Below, piece after piece: positions 8,723 through 16,851 of a stretch of DNA of 64,000 bases; position 1 is the first letter of the stretch; each line of letters starts with the position of its first letter. The stretch is taken from NCBI RefSeq assembly GCF_039652435.2, contig NZ_CP190246.1:806001-870000 (forward strand), in the 5' to 3' direction. A program made the translations under genes and the position numbers. This stretch comes from Niabella insulamsoli. Its GTDB lineage: Bacteria > Bacteroidota > Bacteroidia > Chitinophagales > Chitinophagaceae. Under the pieces are notes generated by a model. The model was not told the origin of the DNA. It saw only the letters and a program-made list of their open reading frames with translations, and ran no database searches.

Positions 8723-9523
8723 ATGGCAAAAATTATAGGTGTAGCGAATCAAAAAGGAGGCGTAGGTAAAACTACAACTGCCATTAATCTGGCTGCAAGT
8801 TTTGCCGTTCTGGAATATAGAACATTGCTCGTGGACGCCGATCCGCAGGCCAATAGCACTACAGGCGTGGGCTTTGATTTGCAGAATATAACGCAGAGTT
8901 TATACGATTGTATGGCTAACCAAACGCCGGCGGAAAAGGTCATATTGAAAAGCGATATTCCCAACCTCGACCTGATTCCCTCGCATATTGACCTGGTGGG
9001 TGCGGAAATTGAGATGATCAATTATCCCAACCGTGAAACAGTGTTGACAGAAATTTTGGCCCCGGTGCAGGATCAATATGATTTTATTATCATCGATTGT
9101 TCTCCGTCGCTGGGTCTTATCACGGTGAATGCTTTAACAGCCGCTCAGTCAGTGGTCGTGCCGGTGCAATGCGAGTTTTTTGCACTGGAAGGACTGGGGA
9201 AATTGTTGAATACCATAAAGATCGTGCAAAGCCGGCTCAATATGGATCTGAAAATCGAAGGTATTTTGATGACGATGTATGACGCCCGCTTGCGCTTGTG
9301 TAACCAGGTGGTGAGCGAAGTGCGCCGGCATTTCGACGAGTTAGTTTTTGACACCATTGTCCATCGCAATTCAAAATTGAGCGAGGCGCCGAGTTTTGGA
9401 AAGCCTGTTGTGTTATATGATGGCAATAGTAAAGGCGCGATGAACTATTTAAATCTCGCGAAAGAGATCCTTCAGAAAAATAATATGACCAAAATTTCCA
9501 ACGAAGAAAAAATAATGGAATAA
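8723..9523 (+). CDS. parA: ParA/Soj chromosome-partitioning ATPase
   Basis: A 266-residue deviant-Walker ATPase with KGGVGKTTT (about 11-19), DADPQANSTTG (Walker A') and FIIIDCSPSLG (Walker B). There is no N-terminal HTH, so it is the chromosomal Soj type. It binds DNA non-specifically as an ATP dimer and, with ParB, segregates replication origins. parB starts 37 bases downstream, so the two are an operon. The TAnnTTTG element at 8655 is the likely promoter. Confidence 0.95.
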   Translation: MAKIIGVANQKGGVGKTTTAINLAASFAVLEYRTLLVDADPQANSTTGVGFDLQNITQSLYDCMANQTPAEKVILKSDIPNLDLIPSHIDLVGAEIEMINYPNRETVLTEILAPVQDQYDFIIIDCSPSLGLITVNALTAAQSVVVPVQCEFFALEGLGKLLNTIKIVQSRLNMDLKIEGILMTMYDARLRLCNQVVSEVRRHFDELVFDTIVHRNSKLSEAPSFGKPVVLYDGNSKGAMNYLNLAKEILQKNNMTKISNEEKIME

Positions 9524-9559
9524 TTTCCGGAAATAAGAAATTAATTATCAAAGAACAAA

Positions 9560-10474
9560 ATGGCTACACAAAAATCAAGTAAGGATGCGTTGGGAAAAGG
9601 GATTCGTTCACTCTTGGGAAGCATTGATGCAGAACTGAAAAGCGGCACGGGCGAATTGAAGAAAACCGTGGTGGAAGCCGCTACCAATATTTCTAAAATT
9701 TCACTTGATGAGATAGAAACCAACCCTAAGCAGCCGCGTACCGATTTTGACGAGCAGGCCTTGCAGGAACTGGCGCAATCTATAAAAATACATGACATCA
9801 TTCAGCCGCTTACCGTTTCTAAAATGGCAAACGGCAAATACAGGCTGATAGCGGGGGAACGCCGCCTGAGAGCGTCCCGTATCGCCGGGTTGAAAGAGGT
9901 TCCGGCTTATATCCGCCAGGCGAACGACGCAGACCTGCTCGAACTGGCTTTGCTGGAAAATTTGCAAAGAGAGGATCTGAACGCAGTGGAAGTGGCGCTT
10001 AGCTATAAGCGCATGATGGATGAACTCGATTACACGCAGGACCAGGTGGCTGAGCGCATGGGGAAAGACCGGAGTACGGTAGCGAACTTTATCAGGCTCC
10101 TGAAACTACCGCCCGATATTCAATTGGCCGTTAGAAGCAACGTTATTTCAATGGGGCATGCGCGTGCGCTGATCAATGTTGACACGGTTGATAAGCAATT
10201 GTTCATCTTTAAAGAAATCAAAGAAAAAGGCCTTTCGGTAAGGCAGACTGAAGCGCTGGTGCGCAACCTTTATAAACAGAACGGCGCTAAAAAACCGGTG
10301 AAAAGCAGCTTGTCATCGCCCTTCCAGCGGATTGAAGATAAGCTGGCAACCCAGTTCGATACGCGTGTGAAATTAAAACACAGTTCCAAAGGCCATGGCC
10401 AGATTACTTTCGACTATTACTCGGTAGAAGAACTCAACAAGCTCTTGCAAAACTTTAACGTGTCGGTCGATTAA
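9560..10474 (+). CDS. parB: ParB/Spo0J partition protein (CTPase)
   Basis: A 304-residue protein with the ParB N-terminal CTP-binding domain (NPKQPRTDFDEQAL, motif GERRLRASR near residue 98), a central HTH (TQDQVAERMGKDRSTVANF) and a C-terminal dimer domain. It loads on parS as a sliding clamp and stimulates ParA. No complete parS (TGTTTCACGTGAAACA) was seen in the window. A 23-bp tandem duplication covers its last codons and the region just past the stop. Confidence 0.95.
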   Translation: MATQKSSKDALGKGIRSLLGSIDAELKSGTGELKKTVVEAATNISKISLDEIETNPKQPRTDFDEQALQELAQSIKIHDIIQPLTVSKMANGKYRLIAGERRLRASRIAGLKEVPAYIRQANDADLLELALLENLQREDLNAVEVALSYKRMMDELDYTQDQVAERMGKDRSTVANFIRLLKLPPDIQLAVRSNVISMGHARALINVDTVDKQLFIFKEIKEKGLSVRQTEALVRNLYKQNGAKKPVKSSLSSPFQRIEDKLATQFDTRVKLKHSSKGHGQITFDYYSVEELNKLLQNFNVSVD

Positions 10475-10497
10475 ACTTTAACGTGTTGATAGAATAA
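10451..10497 (+). repeat. 23-bp tandem duplication across the parB stop codon
   Basis: AACTTTAACGTGTCGGTCGA at 10451 recurs as AACTTTAACGTGTTGATAGA at 10474 (period 23, about 19 of 23 bases equal). The first copy encodes the last residues FNVSVD and the stop; the second lies outside the gene. Confidence 0.7.
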
Positions 10498-10518
10498 TCT
10501 GTAGTTTATTTGCAAAAC

Positions 10519-11208
10519 ATGCGCTTTTTTACAAAACTTTTTTTTGCTGCTTTTTTCGGATGGCTGATGTATGCCAATGAGGCACAGGCTCAGGAAGTGG
10601 ACACGGCTTTGGCAAAACAGATATTGGCGACGCAGGATACTACCGTTAAACCGACCATCAGCAACCCGGCTTTTGAAGAAACCGACAGCAGCAAGCTTCG
10701 CGATCCCAACGCGCGCATACCAAGGGTAGCGGCGCTACGATCAGCGATCATACCCGGCTGGGGCCAGATCTACAACCGTAAAATCTGGAAAGTACCTATT
10801 ATTTACGCAGCACTGGGTGTTACGGGCGGTATTTTTATCAATAACCTGACCTGGTACAAACGAACTAAATATGCTTACACAGTTGCCTATAATATTACAC
10901 AGGGTAAGGATGAAATCGGCAGCGACAGCTACAATAAAGTCAACGACGATTTAAAACGTGTGTTTTTTGAAGGTTCCCAGGGCGTGCAGCCAGAATACCT
11001 GCGCACGAACAGGGATTATTTTAGAAAAAACCTGGACTATGCTGCGATTTATTTCGTTATTGCATGGGCGTTGAACGTGGTAGAAGCCACGGTAGATGCG
11101 CATCTGAGCAGTTTTGATGTTTCGCCGGACCTCTCATTTAAAATGCAGCCGGGTTATAGCCAGCTGGCGGGCACGGCGGGCGTGAGCTTCGTGCTCCAAA
11201 TAAAATAA
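10519..11208 (+). CDS. DUF5683-domain membrane protein
   Basis: A 229-residue secreted or membrane protein: signal peptide (ending EAQAQ), a linker rich in Asp/Thr, then the DUF5683 domain with PGWGQIYNRKIWKVPIIYA and a second hydrophobic segment (YAAIYFVIAWALNVVEATVD). The function is unknown; the domain is typical of Bacteroidota and often sits between parB and dapB, as here. Start ATG 10519 is chosen over an in-frame TTG at 10510. A diverged second copy follows dapB. Confidence 0.85.
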   Translation: MRFFTKLFFAAFFGWLMYANEAQAQEVDTALAKQILATQDTTVKPTISNPAFEETDSSKLRDPNARIPRVAALRSAIIPGWGQIYNRKIWKVPIIYAALGVTGGIFINNLTWYKRTKYAYTVAYNITQGKDEIGSDSYNKVNDDLKRVFFEGSQGVQPEYLRTNRDYFRKNLDYAAIYFVIAWALNVVEATVDAHLSSFDVSPDLSFKMQPGYSQLAGTAGVSFVLQIK

Positions 11209-11242
11209 GAACTTGTATTGATCAAAAATAATTGACGCTAAA

Positions 11243-11974
11243 ATGAATATAGCTTTAATTGGTTATGGAAAGATGGGCAAAGCGATTGAGCAAATTGCTT
11301 TAGAGCGCGGGCACGAAATTGTATTAAAAATAGACGAGACCAACCTGGCTGATTTTACCAGCGCGCATTTATCCAAAGCGGATGTGGCGATCGAGTTTAC
11401 AGGCCCGCATACGGCTTACGACAATATTGTAAAATTGTTGGAGTTTGGCGTGCCGGTTATTAGCGGCTCTACAGGCTGGCTCGATAAGATGGAGGCCGTG
11501 AGGGAGCTTTGTAGTCAACAAGCCGGCGCATTTATTTATGCCAGCAATTTTAGCGTGGGTGTGAATTTGTTTTTTGAACTGAATAAGAAACTGGCGCAGC
11601 TGATGCATCCCCATAGCGAGTATAATGTCAGTGTGGAAGAAATTCATCACACTCAAAAAAGAGATGCGCCCAGCGGAACGGCCATTACCATTGCTGAAGG
11701 CGTAATGGAAAGTTATAATGAAAAGACGAGATGGGTAAACGACGCTTCTGCCGCGGGTTTGGAGCCACAGGAAAATGAGCTGCTCATTGTGAGCAAGCGG
11801 ATCGATCCGGATCCGGGCACTCATACCGTGCGCTACGCTTCGGCGATCGATGATATCACCATTACGCATTCGGCTCATAACCGCCAGGGCTTTGCGCTGG
11901 GCGCCGTTGTAGCAGCCGAATTCTTAAAGGATAAAAAAGGTATTTATACTATGAAAGAAGTGCTGGGTTTGTAA
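11243..11974 (+). CDS. dapB: 4-hydroxy-tetrahydrodipicolinate reductase
   Basis: A 243-residue DapB catalysing NAD(P)H reduction in lysine and diaminopimelate biosynthesis. The Rossmann motif GYGKMGKA (about 7-14), GSTGW, and the catalytic segment EIHHTQKRDAPSGTA (His-His and Lys) are all present. It is slightly shorter than the E. coli enzyme (273), normal for Bacteroidota. It sits 34 bases after the DUF5683 gene and is followed by a clear terminator. Confidence 0.95.
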   Translation: MNIALIGYGKMGKAIEQIALERGHEIVLKIDETNLADFTSAHLSKADVAIEFTGPHTAYDNIVKLLEFGVPVISGSTGWLDKMEAVRELCSQQAGAFIYASNFSVGVNLFFELNKKLAQLMHPHSEYNVSVEEIHHTQKRDAPSGTAITIAEGVMESYNEKTRWVNDASAAGLEPQENELLIVSKRIDPDPGTHTVRYASAIDDITITHSAHNRQGFALGAVVAAEFLKDKKGIYTMKEVLGL

Positions 11975-12001
11975 CGAGGTGAAATAAAGAAATAATTAAA
12001 G

Positions 12002-12026
12002 TGCTGCCATATTTGCAGCATTTTTT
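12002..12026 (+). terminator. Intrinsic terminator after dapB
   Basis: TGCTGC-catattt-GCAGCA followed by six T, 28 bases after the dapB stop. It separates the dapB operon from the broken DUF5683 copy. Confidence 0.75.
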
Positions 12027-12134
12027 GTTTGGATAATCTGCGAAGGTGAGCGTTGGAAATCTATTTGTTAAAATAAGCACCGCAACGTTTCATTTAACAA
12101 ATACTAAATAAAGGTTCTGTTTTCTTTGCAGCAT

Positions 12135-12752
12135 ATGAAAATCGGAAAACCAATACGCTGCGCCTTTGCTGTCCTTATATTAGCAACAAATTTTTGTGAC
12201 GCTCAGAATGATGCTAACACCGGCTTTTCAAAAAGCCAGAGGAAAACCTAAATTACAGTGGAGGAAAAAATACCCCGAAAAGCTGCGATCAAGTCGGCAA
12301 TTTTACCGGGGTGGGGGCAAGTCTATAATAAAAAAATATGGAAGGTGCCGATCGTTTATGCCGCGCTGGGAGCGACCGGTGGTTTGTTTGCAAGTAATCT
12401 CGTATGGTACAAAAGGTTTCAAAAGGGGGTAAGCGTTGTTTCCGCCCTTGGGCAGGCAGGAAATACTGTAAGAGATTCATCACAATATTTTGCCTTGCAT
12501 CGCCTCGTTAAGTCGTATTACAAAGCAGATGGTTTGGAAACCTTGCGTCATGTGCGGGATGATTCTCGAACGGACATGACCTATTCAGCGCTTTACTTTT
12601 TAATGGCCTGGGCTTTGAATGTTGTAGATGCCACGGTGGATGCCCATTTGGGCGGATTCGATGTGTCTCCGGATCTATCTTTAAACATCCGGCCGGGGTA
12701 CGACCATGAAAGCCGAACTGCGGGACTAAGTTTTCTGGTAAAAAGAAAGTAA
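12135..12752 (+). pseudogene. Second DUF5683 gene, interrupted by an in-frame stop
   Basis: From ATG 12135 the frame encodes a signal-peptide-like segment (MKIGKPIRCAFAVLILATN...) and runs into TAA at 12249-12251. Without any frame change it continues at once with the DUF5683 domain (IPRKAAIKSAILPGWGQVYN...) to the stop at 12752. The domain matches the copy at 10519-11208 closely (PGWGQ.YN.KIWKVPI.YAALG, NVV.ATVDAHL..FDVSPDLS). A GTG at 12258 could restart translation, but the product would lack its export signal. A single base change (CAA to TAA, for example) explains the break. It may be a pseudogene, a sequencing error, or a reinitiating gene. Confidence 0.75.
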
Positions 12753-12773
12753 TTCCAGAAAATTGAGCGTCGT

Positions 12774-13829
12774 TTATTTAGATTGATCTTTGACTTTTTT
12801 CGCCAACTCCATAAACGCCTTTTTGCTCACTTCATCATCGCTCATCATAGCCGGAACGCCGATGTCGCCGCCTTCCCTGATATTTTGTACCAGCGGTATT
12901 TCACCCAAAAAAGGAAGATCATATTCTGAAGCCAGTTTTTTCGCCCCTTCTTTTCCAAAAATGTAGTATTTATTGTCGGGCAATTCGGCTGGTGTGAAAT
13001 AACTCATATTTTCAACAAGCCCGATAATCCTGGCATTAAGCTGCGCCTGGCCAAACATGGCAATACCTTTTTTAGCATCTGCCAGCGCCACGTCCTGCGG
13101 AGTGCTCACAATCACCACGCCCGCAACTTTAATCATTTGCAGCAGCGTAAGATGAATGTCGCCTGTTCCGGGAGGCATGTCCACAATCAGGTAATCCAGG
13201 TCGCCCCAATCCACGTCCGTCACAAACTGGCGGATAGCGCTGCTGGCCATCGGGCCGCGCCACACGACCGCTTTACTTTCATCTACCAGCAAACCGATGC
13301 TCAGCAATTTGATACCAAACCGTTCCAGCGGAACGATCACGCCTTTCCCATTTACATCCTTCATCATCGGCCGTTCGCCCCTGACACCAAACATAATCGG
13401 CACGCTTGGGCCGTAAATATCTGCGTCCATCAACCCCACTTTTGCACCGCCCTGCGCCAGCGCCAAAGCCAGGTTGGCAGCAACCGTGCTTTTTCCTACA
13501 CCACCTTTGCCGCTGATTACAGCGATTACGTTTTTTACACCGGCAAGCGGGCCCTGCTGTTCTTCTTCATAAGAAGTTGGCGCTACCGGTTTTTGCTGAA
13601 AGGCAATTTTTATGATGGCATCTTTATTAACACGTTCTTTAATAGCTTTAATGGCTTCACTTTTCAGCTTTAAGCGCAGGTCCGAATCTTCCGAATCAAT
13701 GATCAGGCTAAAAGAGATATAATATTTTTCAATAACCAAATCCTGCACTACTCCGGCAGTCACGATATCTTTTTCATTATTAGCAAAATGCACCGTACGT
13801 AGCGCTTGCAGTACTTTTTCGTTTGTCAT
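12774..13829 (-). CDS. mrp: Mrp/ApbC/NBP35-family P-loop ATPase
   Basis: A 351-residue protein: N-terminal MIP18/DUF59 domain (1-about 85), then an Mrp P-loop domain with GKGGVGKST, DADIYGPSVP and DYLIVDMPPGTGD. Family members carry and transfer [4Fe-4S] clusters. The usual C-terminal CxxC after ENMSYF is replaced by TPAELPDNKYYIFG, and the whole protein has no cysteine. It therefore cannot hold the bridging cluster in the usual way. It is divergent from the gene at 13931. Confidence 0.9.
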   Translation of the reverse strand: MTNEKVLQALRTVHFANNEKDIVTAGVVQDLVIEKYYISFSLIIDSEDSDLRLKLKSEAIKAIKERVNKDAIIKIAFQQKPVAPTSYEEEQQGPLAGVKNVIAVISGKGGVGKSTVAANLALALAQGGAKVGLMDADIYGPSVPIMFGVRGERPMMKDVNGKGVIVPLERFGIKLLSIGLLVDESKAVVWRGPMASSAIRQFVTDVDWGDLDYLIVDMPPGTGDIHLTLLQMIKVAGVVIVSTPQDVALADAKKGIAMFGQAQLNARIIGLVENMSYFTPAELPDNKYYIFGKEGAKKLASEYDLPFLGEIPLVQNIREGGDIGVPAMMSDDEVSKKAFMELAKKVKDQSK

Positions 13830-13917
13830 TATTAAAGCTTATGTTAAATTCAAATATAAATGCCAAAGTTAAACACCTCTGTAACCAAATTGTTGTCTTT
13901 ATTAAAATACATGTACT

Positions 13918-13925
13918 TAATTTTG
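13918..13925 (+). promoter_or_regulatory. -7 promoter element before the carboxypeptidase-like-domain gene
   Basis: TAATTTTG matches TAnnTTTG and lies 5 bases before the chosen GTG start, implying a very short leader. Confidence 0.4.
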
Positions 13926-13930
13926 ACGCA

Positions 13931-14566
13931 GTGAAGAAAATTGTATTGTTTTTATTGATCTCATGCATAAGCGGCATTGCGGCCCATGCGCAGTTTGAAA
14001 AAGCCCGCGATTCAGTTGTTCAGCTTTTTGGTGTGATTATGACAGCCGACAGCCTCGAAGCGATCCCTTCCGTTAGTGTGACCGTGCGAGGCACCCATCG
14101 CGGTACCATTACCAATAATGACGGCGTATTTTCAATCGCCGTTTTAAAGGGCGACGTGATTGAATTTTCGCATGTGAGCTATTTGCCCGGGTCAGTAAAA
14201 GTTCCCGACAGTTTGAAAGGCACACAGTACAGCATTGTCAAAACACTGGTGCAGGATACCGCTTATTTGCCCGTTGCTATCATTCGCCCGCGACCCACGC
14301 CCGAACAGTTTGCCCGGGATTTTATCAATACACCAGTGGCCGAAGATGAACTTGAAATATTGCGAAAGGCCAATACACCGGAAGCGCGGCGTGCCTATAT
14401 GGCGAAACTACCTCATGATGGCCGCGAAATGACCAATCGCCAATTAAACAACGTGTTTCAAAAAGCCAGATACCAGGGTCAGATCCCGCCTATGAATATT
14501 TTCAGTCCGGCTGCCTGGGCTGAGTTTATCAATGCCTGGAAGCGGGGCGATTTTAAGCGGCGGTAA
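13931..14566 (+). CDS. Secreted protein with carboxypeptidase-D-like regulatory domain
   Basis: Starting at GTG 13931 the protein is 211 residues, with a clean signal peptide (VKKIVLFLLISCISGIAAHA). A CarboxypepD_reg-like beta-sandwich follows (VVQLFGVIMTADSLEAIPSVSVTVRGTHRGTITNNDG..FSI). The remaining half (PRPTPEQFARDFINTP...) is a conserved Bacteroidota extension of unknown role. Longer frames back to 13823 lack a signal peptide and cross the promoter element, so I favour the GTG. Probably periplasmic or outer-membrane associated; molecular function unknown. Confidence 0.7.
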   Translation: MKKIVLFLLISCISGIAAHAQFEKARDSVVQLFGVIMTADSLEAIPSVSVTVRGTHRGTITNNDGVFSIAVLKGDVIEFSHVSYLPGSVKVPDSLKGTQYSIVKTLVQDTAYLPVAIIRPRPTPEQFARDFINTPVAEDELEILRKANTPEARRAYMAKLPHDGREMTNRQLNNVFQKARYQGQIPPMNIFSPAAWAEFINAWKRGDFKRR

Positions 14567-14573
14567 TCAGTAT

Positions 14574-15167
14574 TTACAAAGATTTTAAGACAGTTTTGAT
14601 CAGTTCTTCCAGCTCAAGCGCCGGGTTGCCCTTCAATGATTTGGATATATGCAGATCGGCCTGCTGGCGGTTGATGCCTAATGCAATCAGCGCTTCCAGG
14701 GCGTCTTGCTTCACGGTTGAGGCCGTGCTCGGCGCTGCAATGGCGCTTATCTCGGCGTCTGGCGTTTGTTTTGCAACCTTATCCTTTAATTCCAACACGG
14801 CTCTTTCGGCCGTCTTTTTTCCGATCCCTTTAATTTGTTCCAGCGTTTTGGCATCCCCGTTTAAAATAGCAGCTGCAATTTCATTGGGTTTGAGATAAGA
14901 AAGGATAAGCCGCGCGGTATTTGCTCCAATTCCCGAAACACTAAGCAGCATTAAAAAGATTTCCCGCTCTTTTACGTCCGCAAAACCAAACAATAAATGG
15001 GCGTCTTCCCTTATCAGTAAATGCGTAAATAACAGCCCTTCTTTTTTATCCTGAATTTTTGAAAAAGTGTTCAGGCTGATGTTGACTTCATATCCAACGC
15101 CCTGAACATCAATAACAACATGCGACGGCGTGATGCTGGCAAAACTGCCCTTTAAATAAGTGATCAT
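14574..15167 (-). CDS. ruvA: Holliday junction branch-migration protein RuvA
   Basis: A 197-residue RuvA: OB-fold domain (MITYLKGSFASITPSHVVID), the two helix-hairpin-helix motifs (LLSVSGIGANTARLIL and QIKGIGKKTAERAVLEL) and the C-terminal UBA-like domain that contacts RuvB. It binds four-way junctions during recombination repair. ATG 15167 is chosen over 15200, since the extra eleven residues precede the conserved N-terminus. ruvB is not adjacent, as is common in Bacteroidota. Confidence 0.95.
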   Translation of the reverse strand: MITYLKGSFASITPSHVVIDVQGVGYEVNISLNTFSKIQDKKEGLLFTHLLIREDAHLLFGFADVKEREIFLMLLSVSGIGANTARLILSYLKPNEIAAAILNGDAKTLEQIKGIGKKTAERAVLELKDKVAKQTPDAEISAIAAPSTASTVKQDALEALIALGINRQQADLHISKSLKGNPALELEELIKTVLKSL

Positions 15168-15215
15168 TTTGCGAATTTCAAACAATAAAACACAAAACAC
15201 AAATTATAATTCCTT

Positions 15216-15223
15216 TACCTTTG
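15216..15223 (+). promoter_or_regulatory. -7 promoter element of fabH
   Basis: TACCTTTG, an exact match to TAnnTTTG, 45 bases before the fabH start. Confidence 0.5.
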
Positions 15224-15268
15224 GCATCTCTAAAAATCAGCAACTGAGATCAAACCTTTTAAAAATCA

Positions 15269-16261
15269 ATGAGTAATAAAATTACAGCGGCCATCACTGG
15301 AATCAGTGGCTTCGTGCCTGAAGATAAACTTACCAATTTTGATCTTGAAAAAATGGTAGAAACGAATGACGAATGGATCAGAACCCGCACGGGGATTGAA
15401 GAACGCAGGATTTTAAAAGGAGAAGGAAAGGGTGTAAGCGAGATGATTGTGCCGGCAGTAAAAGCGCTTCTTGAGAAAAAAGGGATGGATGCTGCCGAGA
15501 TCGATTGTATCATTGTTGCAACAGTGACCCCCGATATGGTTTTTCCTGCCACCGCCAATATCGTGGCCGACAAAGTAGGCGCGAAAAACGCTTTTGGCTT
15601 TGATATTTCTGCGGCTTGTTCCGGTTTTTTATATGCGTTGACGCAGGGAGCGGCTTTCATTGAAAGCGGCCGATATAAAAAGGTGATTGTGGTGGGCGCC
15701 GATAAAATGAGCGCCATTGTAGATTATACCGACAGGGCTACCTGTATTATTTTCGGAGACGGCGCGGGCGCTGCTTTGTTAGAACCCCGGGAAGATGGAA
15801 CTGGGATCAAAGACAGCATCCTGAAAAGCGACGGCAGCGGAGCGCAATATCTTCGATTGAAAGCCGGTGGAAGCGCTTATCCCGCAACGGCTGAAACGGT
15901 TGCCAGAAGGGAGCATTATGCTTATCAGGAAGGGCAGACTGTTTTTAAGTTCGCTGTTAAAGGAATGGCCGATGTAAGCGCCGAGTTGTTGGAAAGAAAT
16001 AATTTGACCGGGGACGACATCACCTGGCTGGTGCCCCATCAGGCTAACTTGCGCATTATTGATGCTACCGCCAACCGCATTGGACTACCACGCGAAAAGG
16101 TGATGATCAATATTCAGAAATATGGCAATACAACTGCCGCCACGATTCCGCTTTGTTTGTGGGAGTGGGAGTCGAAGTTGAAGAAGGGAGATAAACTGGT
16201 GCTGGCTGCTTTTGGCGGCGGTTTTACCTGGGGCGCCACGCTTTTGGAATGGGCGTATTAG
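15269..16261 (+). CDS. fabH: 3-oxoacyl-ACP synthase III (KASIII)
   Basis: A 330-residue FabH that condenses acetyl-CoA (or branched acyl-CoA primers) with malonyl-ACP to start fatty-acid synthesis. The catalytic triad is intact: Cys in DISAACSGFLYAL, His in VPHQANLRI, Asn in QKYGNTTAATIPL. The N-terminal GFVPEDKLTN and the R-rich WIRTRTGIEERR region are typical. In many Bacteroidota fabH is next to efp-accB-accC; here about 2.3 kb of other material separates them. Confidence 0.95.
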   Translation: MSNKITAAITGISGFVPEDKLTNFDLEKMVETNDEWIRTRTGIEERRILKGEGKGVSEMIVPAVKALLEKKGMDAAEIDCIIVATVTPDMVFPATANIVADKVGAKNAFGFDISAACSGFLYALTQGAAFIESGRYKKVIVVGADKMSAIVDYTDRATCIIFGDGAGAALLEPREDGTGIKDSILKSDGSGAQYLRLKAGGSAYPATAETVARREHYAYQEGQTVFKFAVKGMADVSAELLERNNLTGDDITWLVPHQANLRIIDATANRIGLPREKVMINIQKYGNTTAATIPLCLWEWESKLKKGDKLVLAAFGGGFTWGATLLEWAY

Positions 16262-16302
16262 GTTTTGTTTACAAGCAATTGAACACTACTCAGCAAAATT
16301 GT

Positions 16303-16321
16303 CTGCCTGTCCGGTAGGCAG
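16303..16321. repeat. Short palindromic element CTGCCT...AGGCAG
   Basis: A near-perfect 19-bp palindrome (arms CTGCCT and AGGCAG around GTCCGGT) downstream of fabH. Such CTGCCT/AGGCAG palindromes recur in Bacteroidota intergenic regions. Only this copy was noticed here. Confidence 0.4.
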
Positions 16322-16365
16322 GCGTCGCACACTTGAGCTGCAAAAAAGACCTCAACATAATATAA

Positions 16366-16398
16366 ACGCCGGTTTTATACGCCGGCGTGTTTTTTTTA
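16366..16398 (+). terminator. Intrinsic terminator between fabH and the GNAT gene
   Basis: Stem ACGCCGG/CCGGCGT (16366-16372, 16382-16388) followed by a run of eight T that ends a few bases before the GNAT start codon at 16402. It may end fabH transcripts or attenuate the GNAT gene. Confidence 0.7.
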
Positions 16399-16401
16399 AG
16401 T

Positions 16402-16851
16402 ATGGATATAAATATCAGAAAGGCGGTGGCAGCAGACTGTCCACGTATTTTAGAACTGGTTCGCGAGCTTGCCCAATATGAGCGCGCGCCACAGGAAGTA
16501 ACTATTTCTTTGGAACATTTCGCCGAAAGCGGCTTTGGCGACAGCCCCGTTTGGTGGGGATGCGTAGCCGAGTCCGATAATATCATCGTAGGGTTTGCAT
16601 TATACTATATCCGTTTTTCCACCTGGAAAGGCCAGGCCATGTATCTGGAAGATATCCTGGTCACACAGTCTATGCGCGGCAAAGGCATCGGGCAAATGTT
16701 ATTCGATCAATTGGTGGCTGAAGCGCGGCAAAAAGGACTAAAAAGAATTTGCTGGCAGGTGCTCGACTGGAATGAACCCGCCATTAATTTCTACAAAAAA
16801 TACAAAGCTCATTTCGACGGTGAGTGGATCAATTGTTCGATTGATGTGTAG
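16402..16851 (+). CDS. GNAT-family N-acetyltransferase
   Basis: A 149-residue GCN5-like acetyltransferase. The core includes NIRKAVAADCPRILELVREL, IVGFALYYIRFSTWKG, the acetyl-CoA P-loop RGKGIGQMLFDQLV (Q/RxxGxG/A) and RICWQVLDWNEPAINFYKKY. The last motif resembles diamine/spermidine N-acetyltransferases and related small-molecule acetyltransferases, but the substrate is not certain. ATG 16402 is the first family-like start. Its last 13 codons are included in a 160-bp tandem duplication. Confidence 0.88.
   Translation: MDINIRKAVAADCPRILELVRELAQYERAPQEVTISLEHFAESGFGDSPVWWGCVAESDNIIVGFALYYIRFSTWKGQAMYLEDILVTQSMRGKGIGQMLFDQLVAEARQKGLKRICWQVLDWNEPAINFYKKYKAHFDGEWINCSIDV

Noticed and set aside
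13137..13673. 178-codon plus-strand frame inside mrp
   Set aside because: Antisense shadow of the mrp coding sequence, with His/Gln-rich low-complexity translation and no family resemblance.
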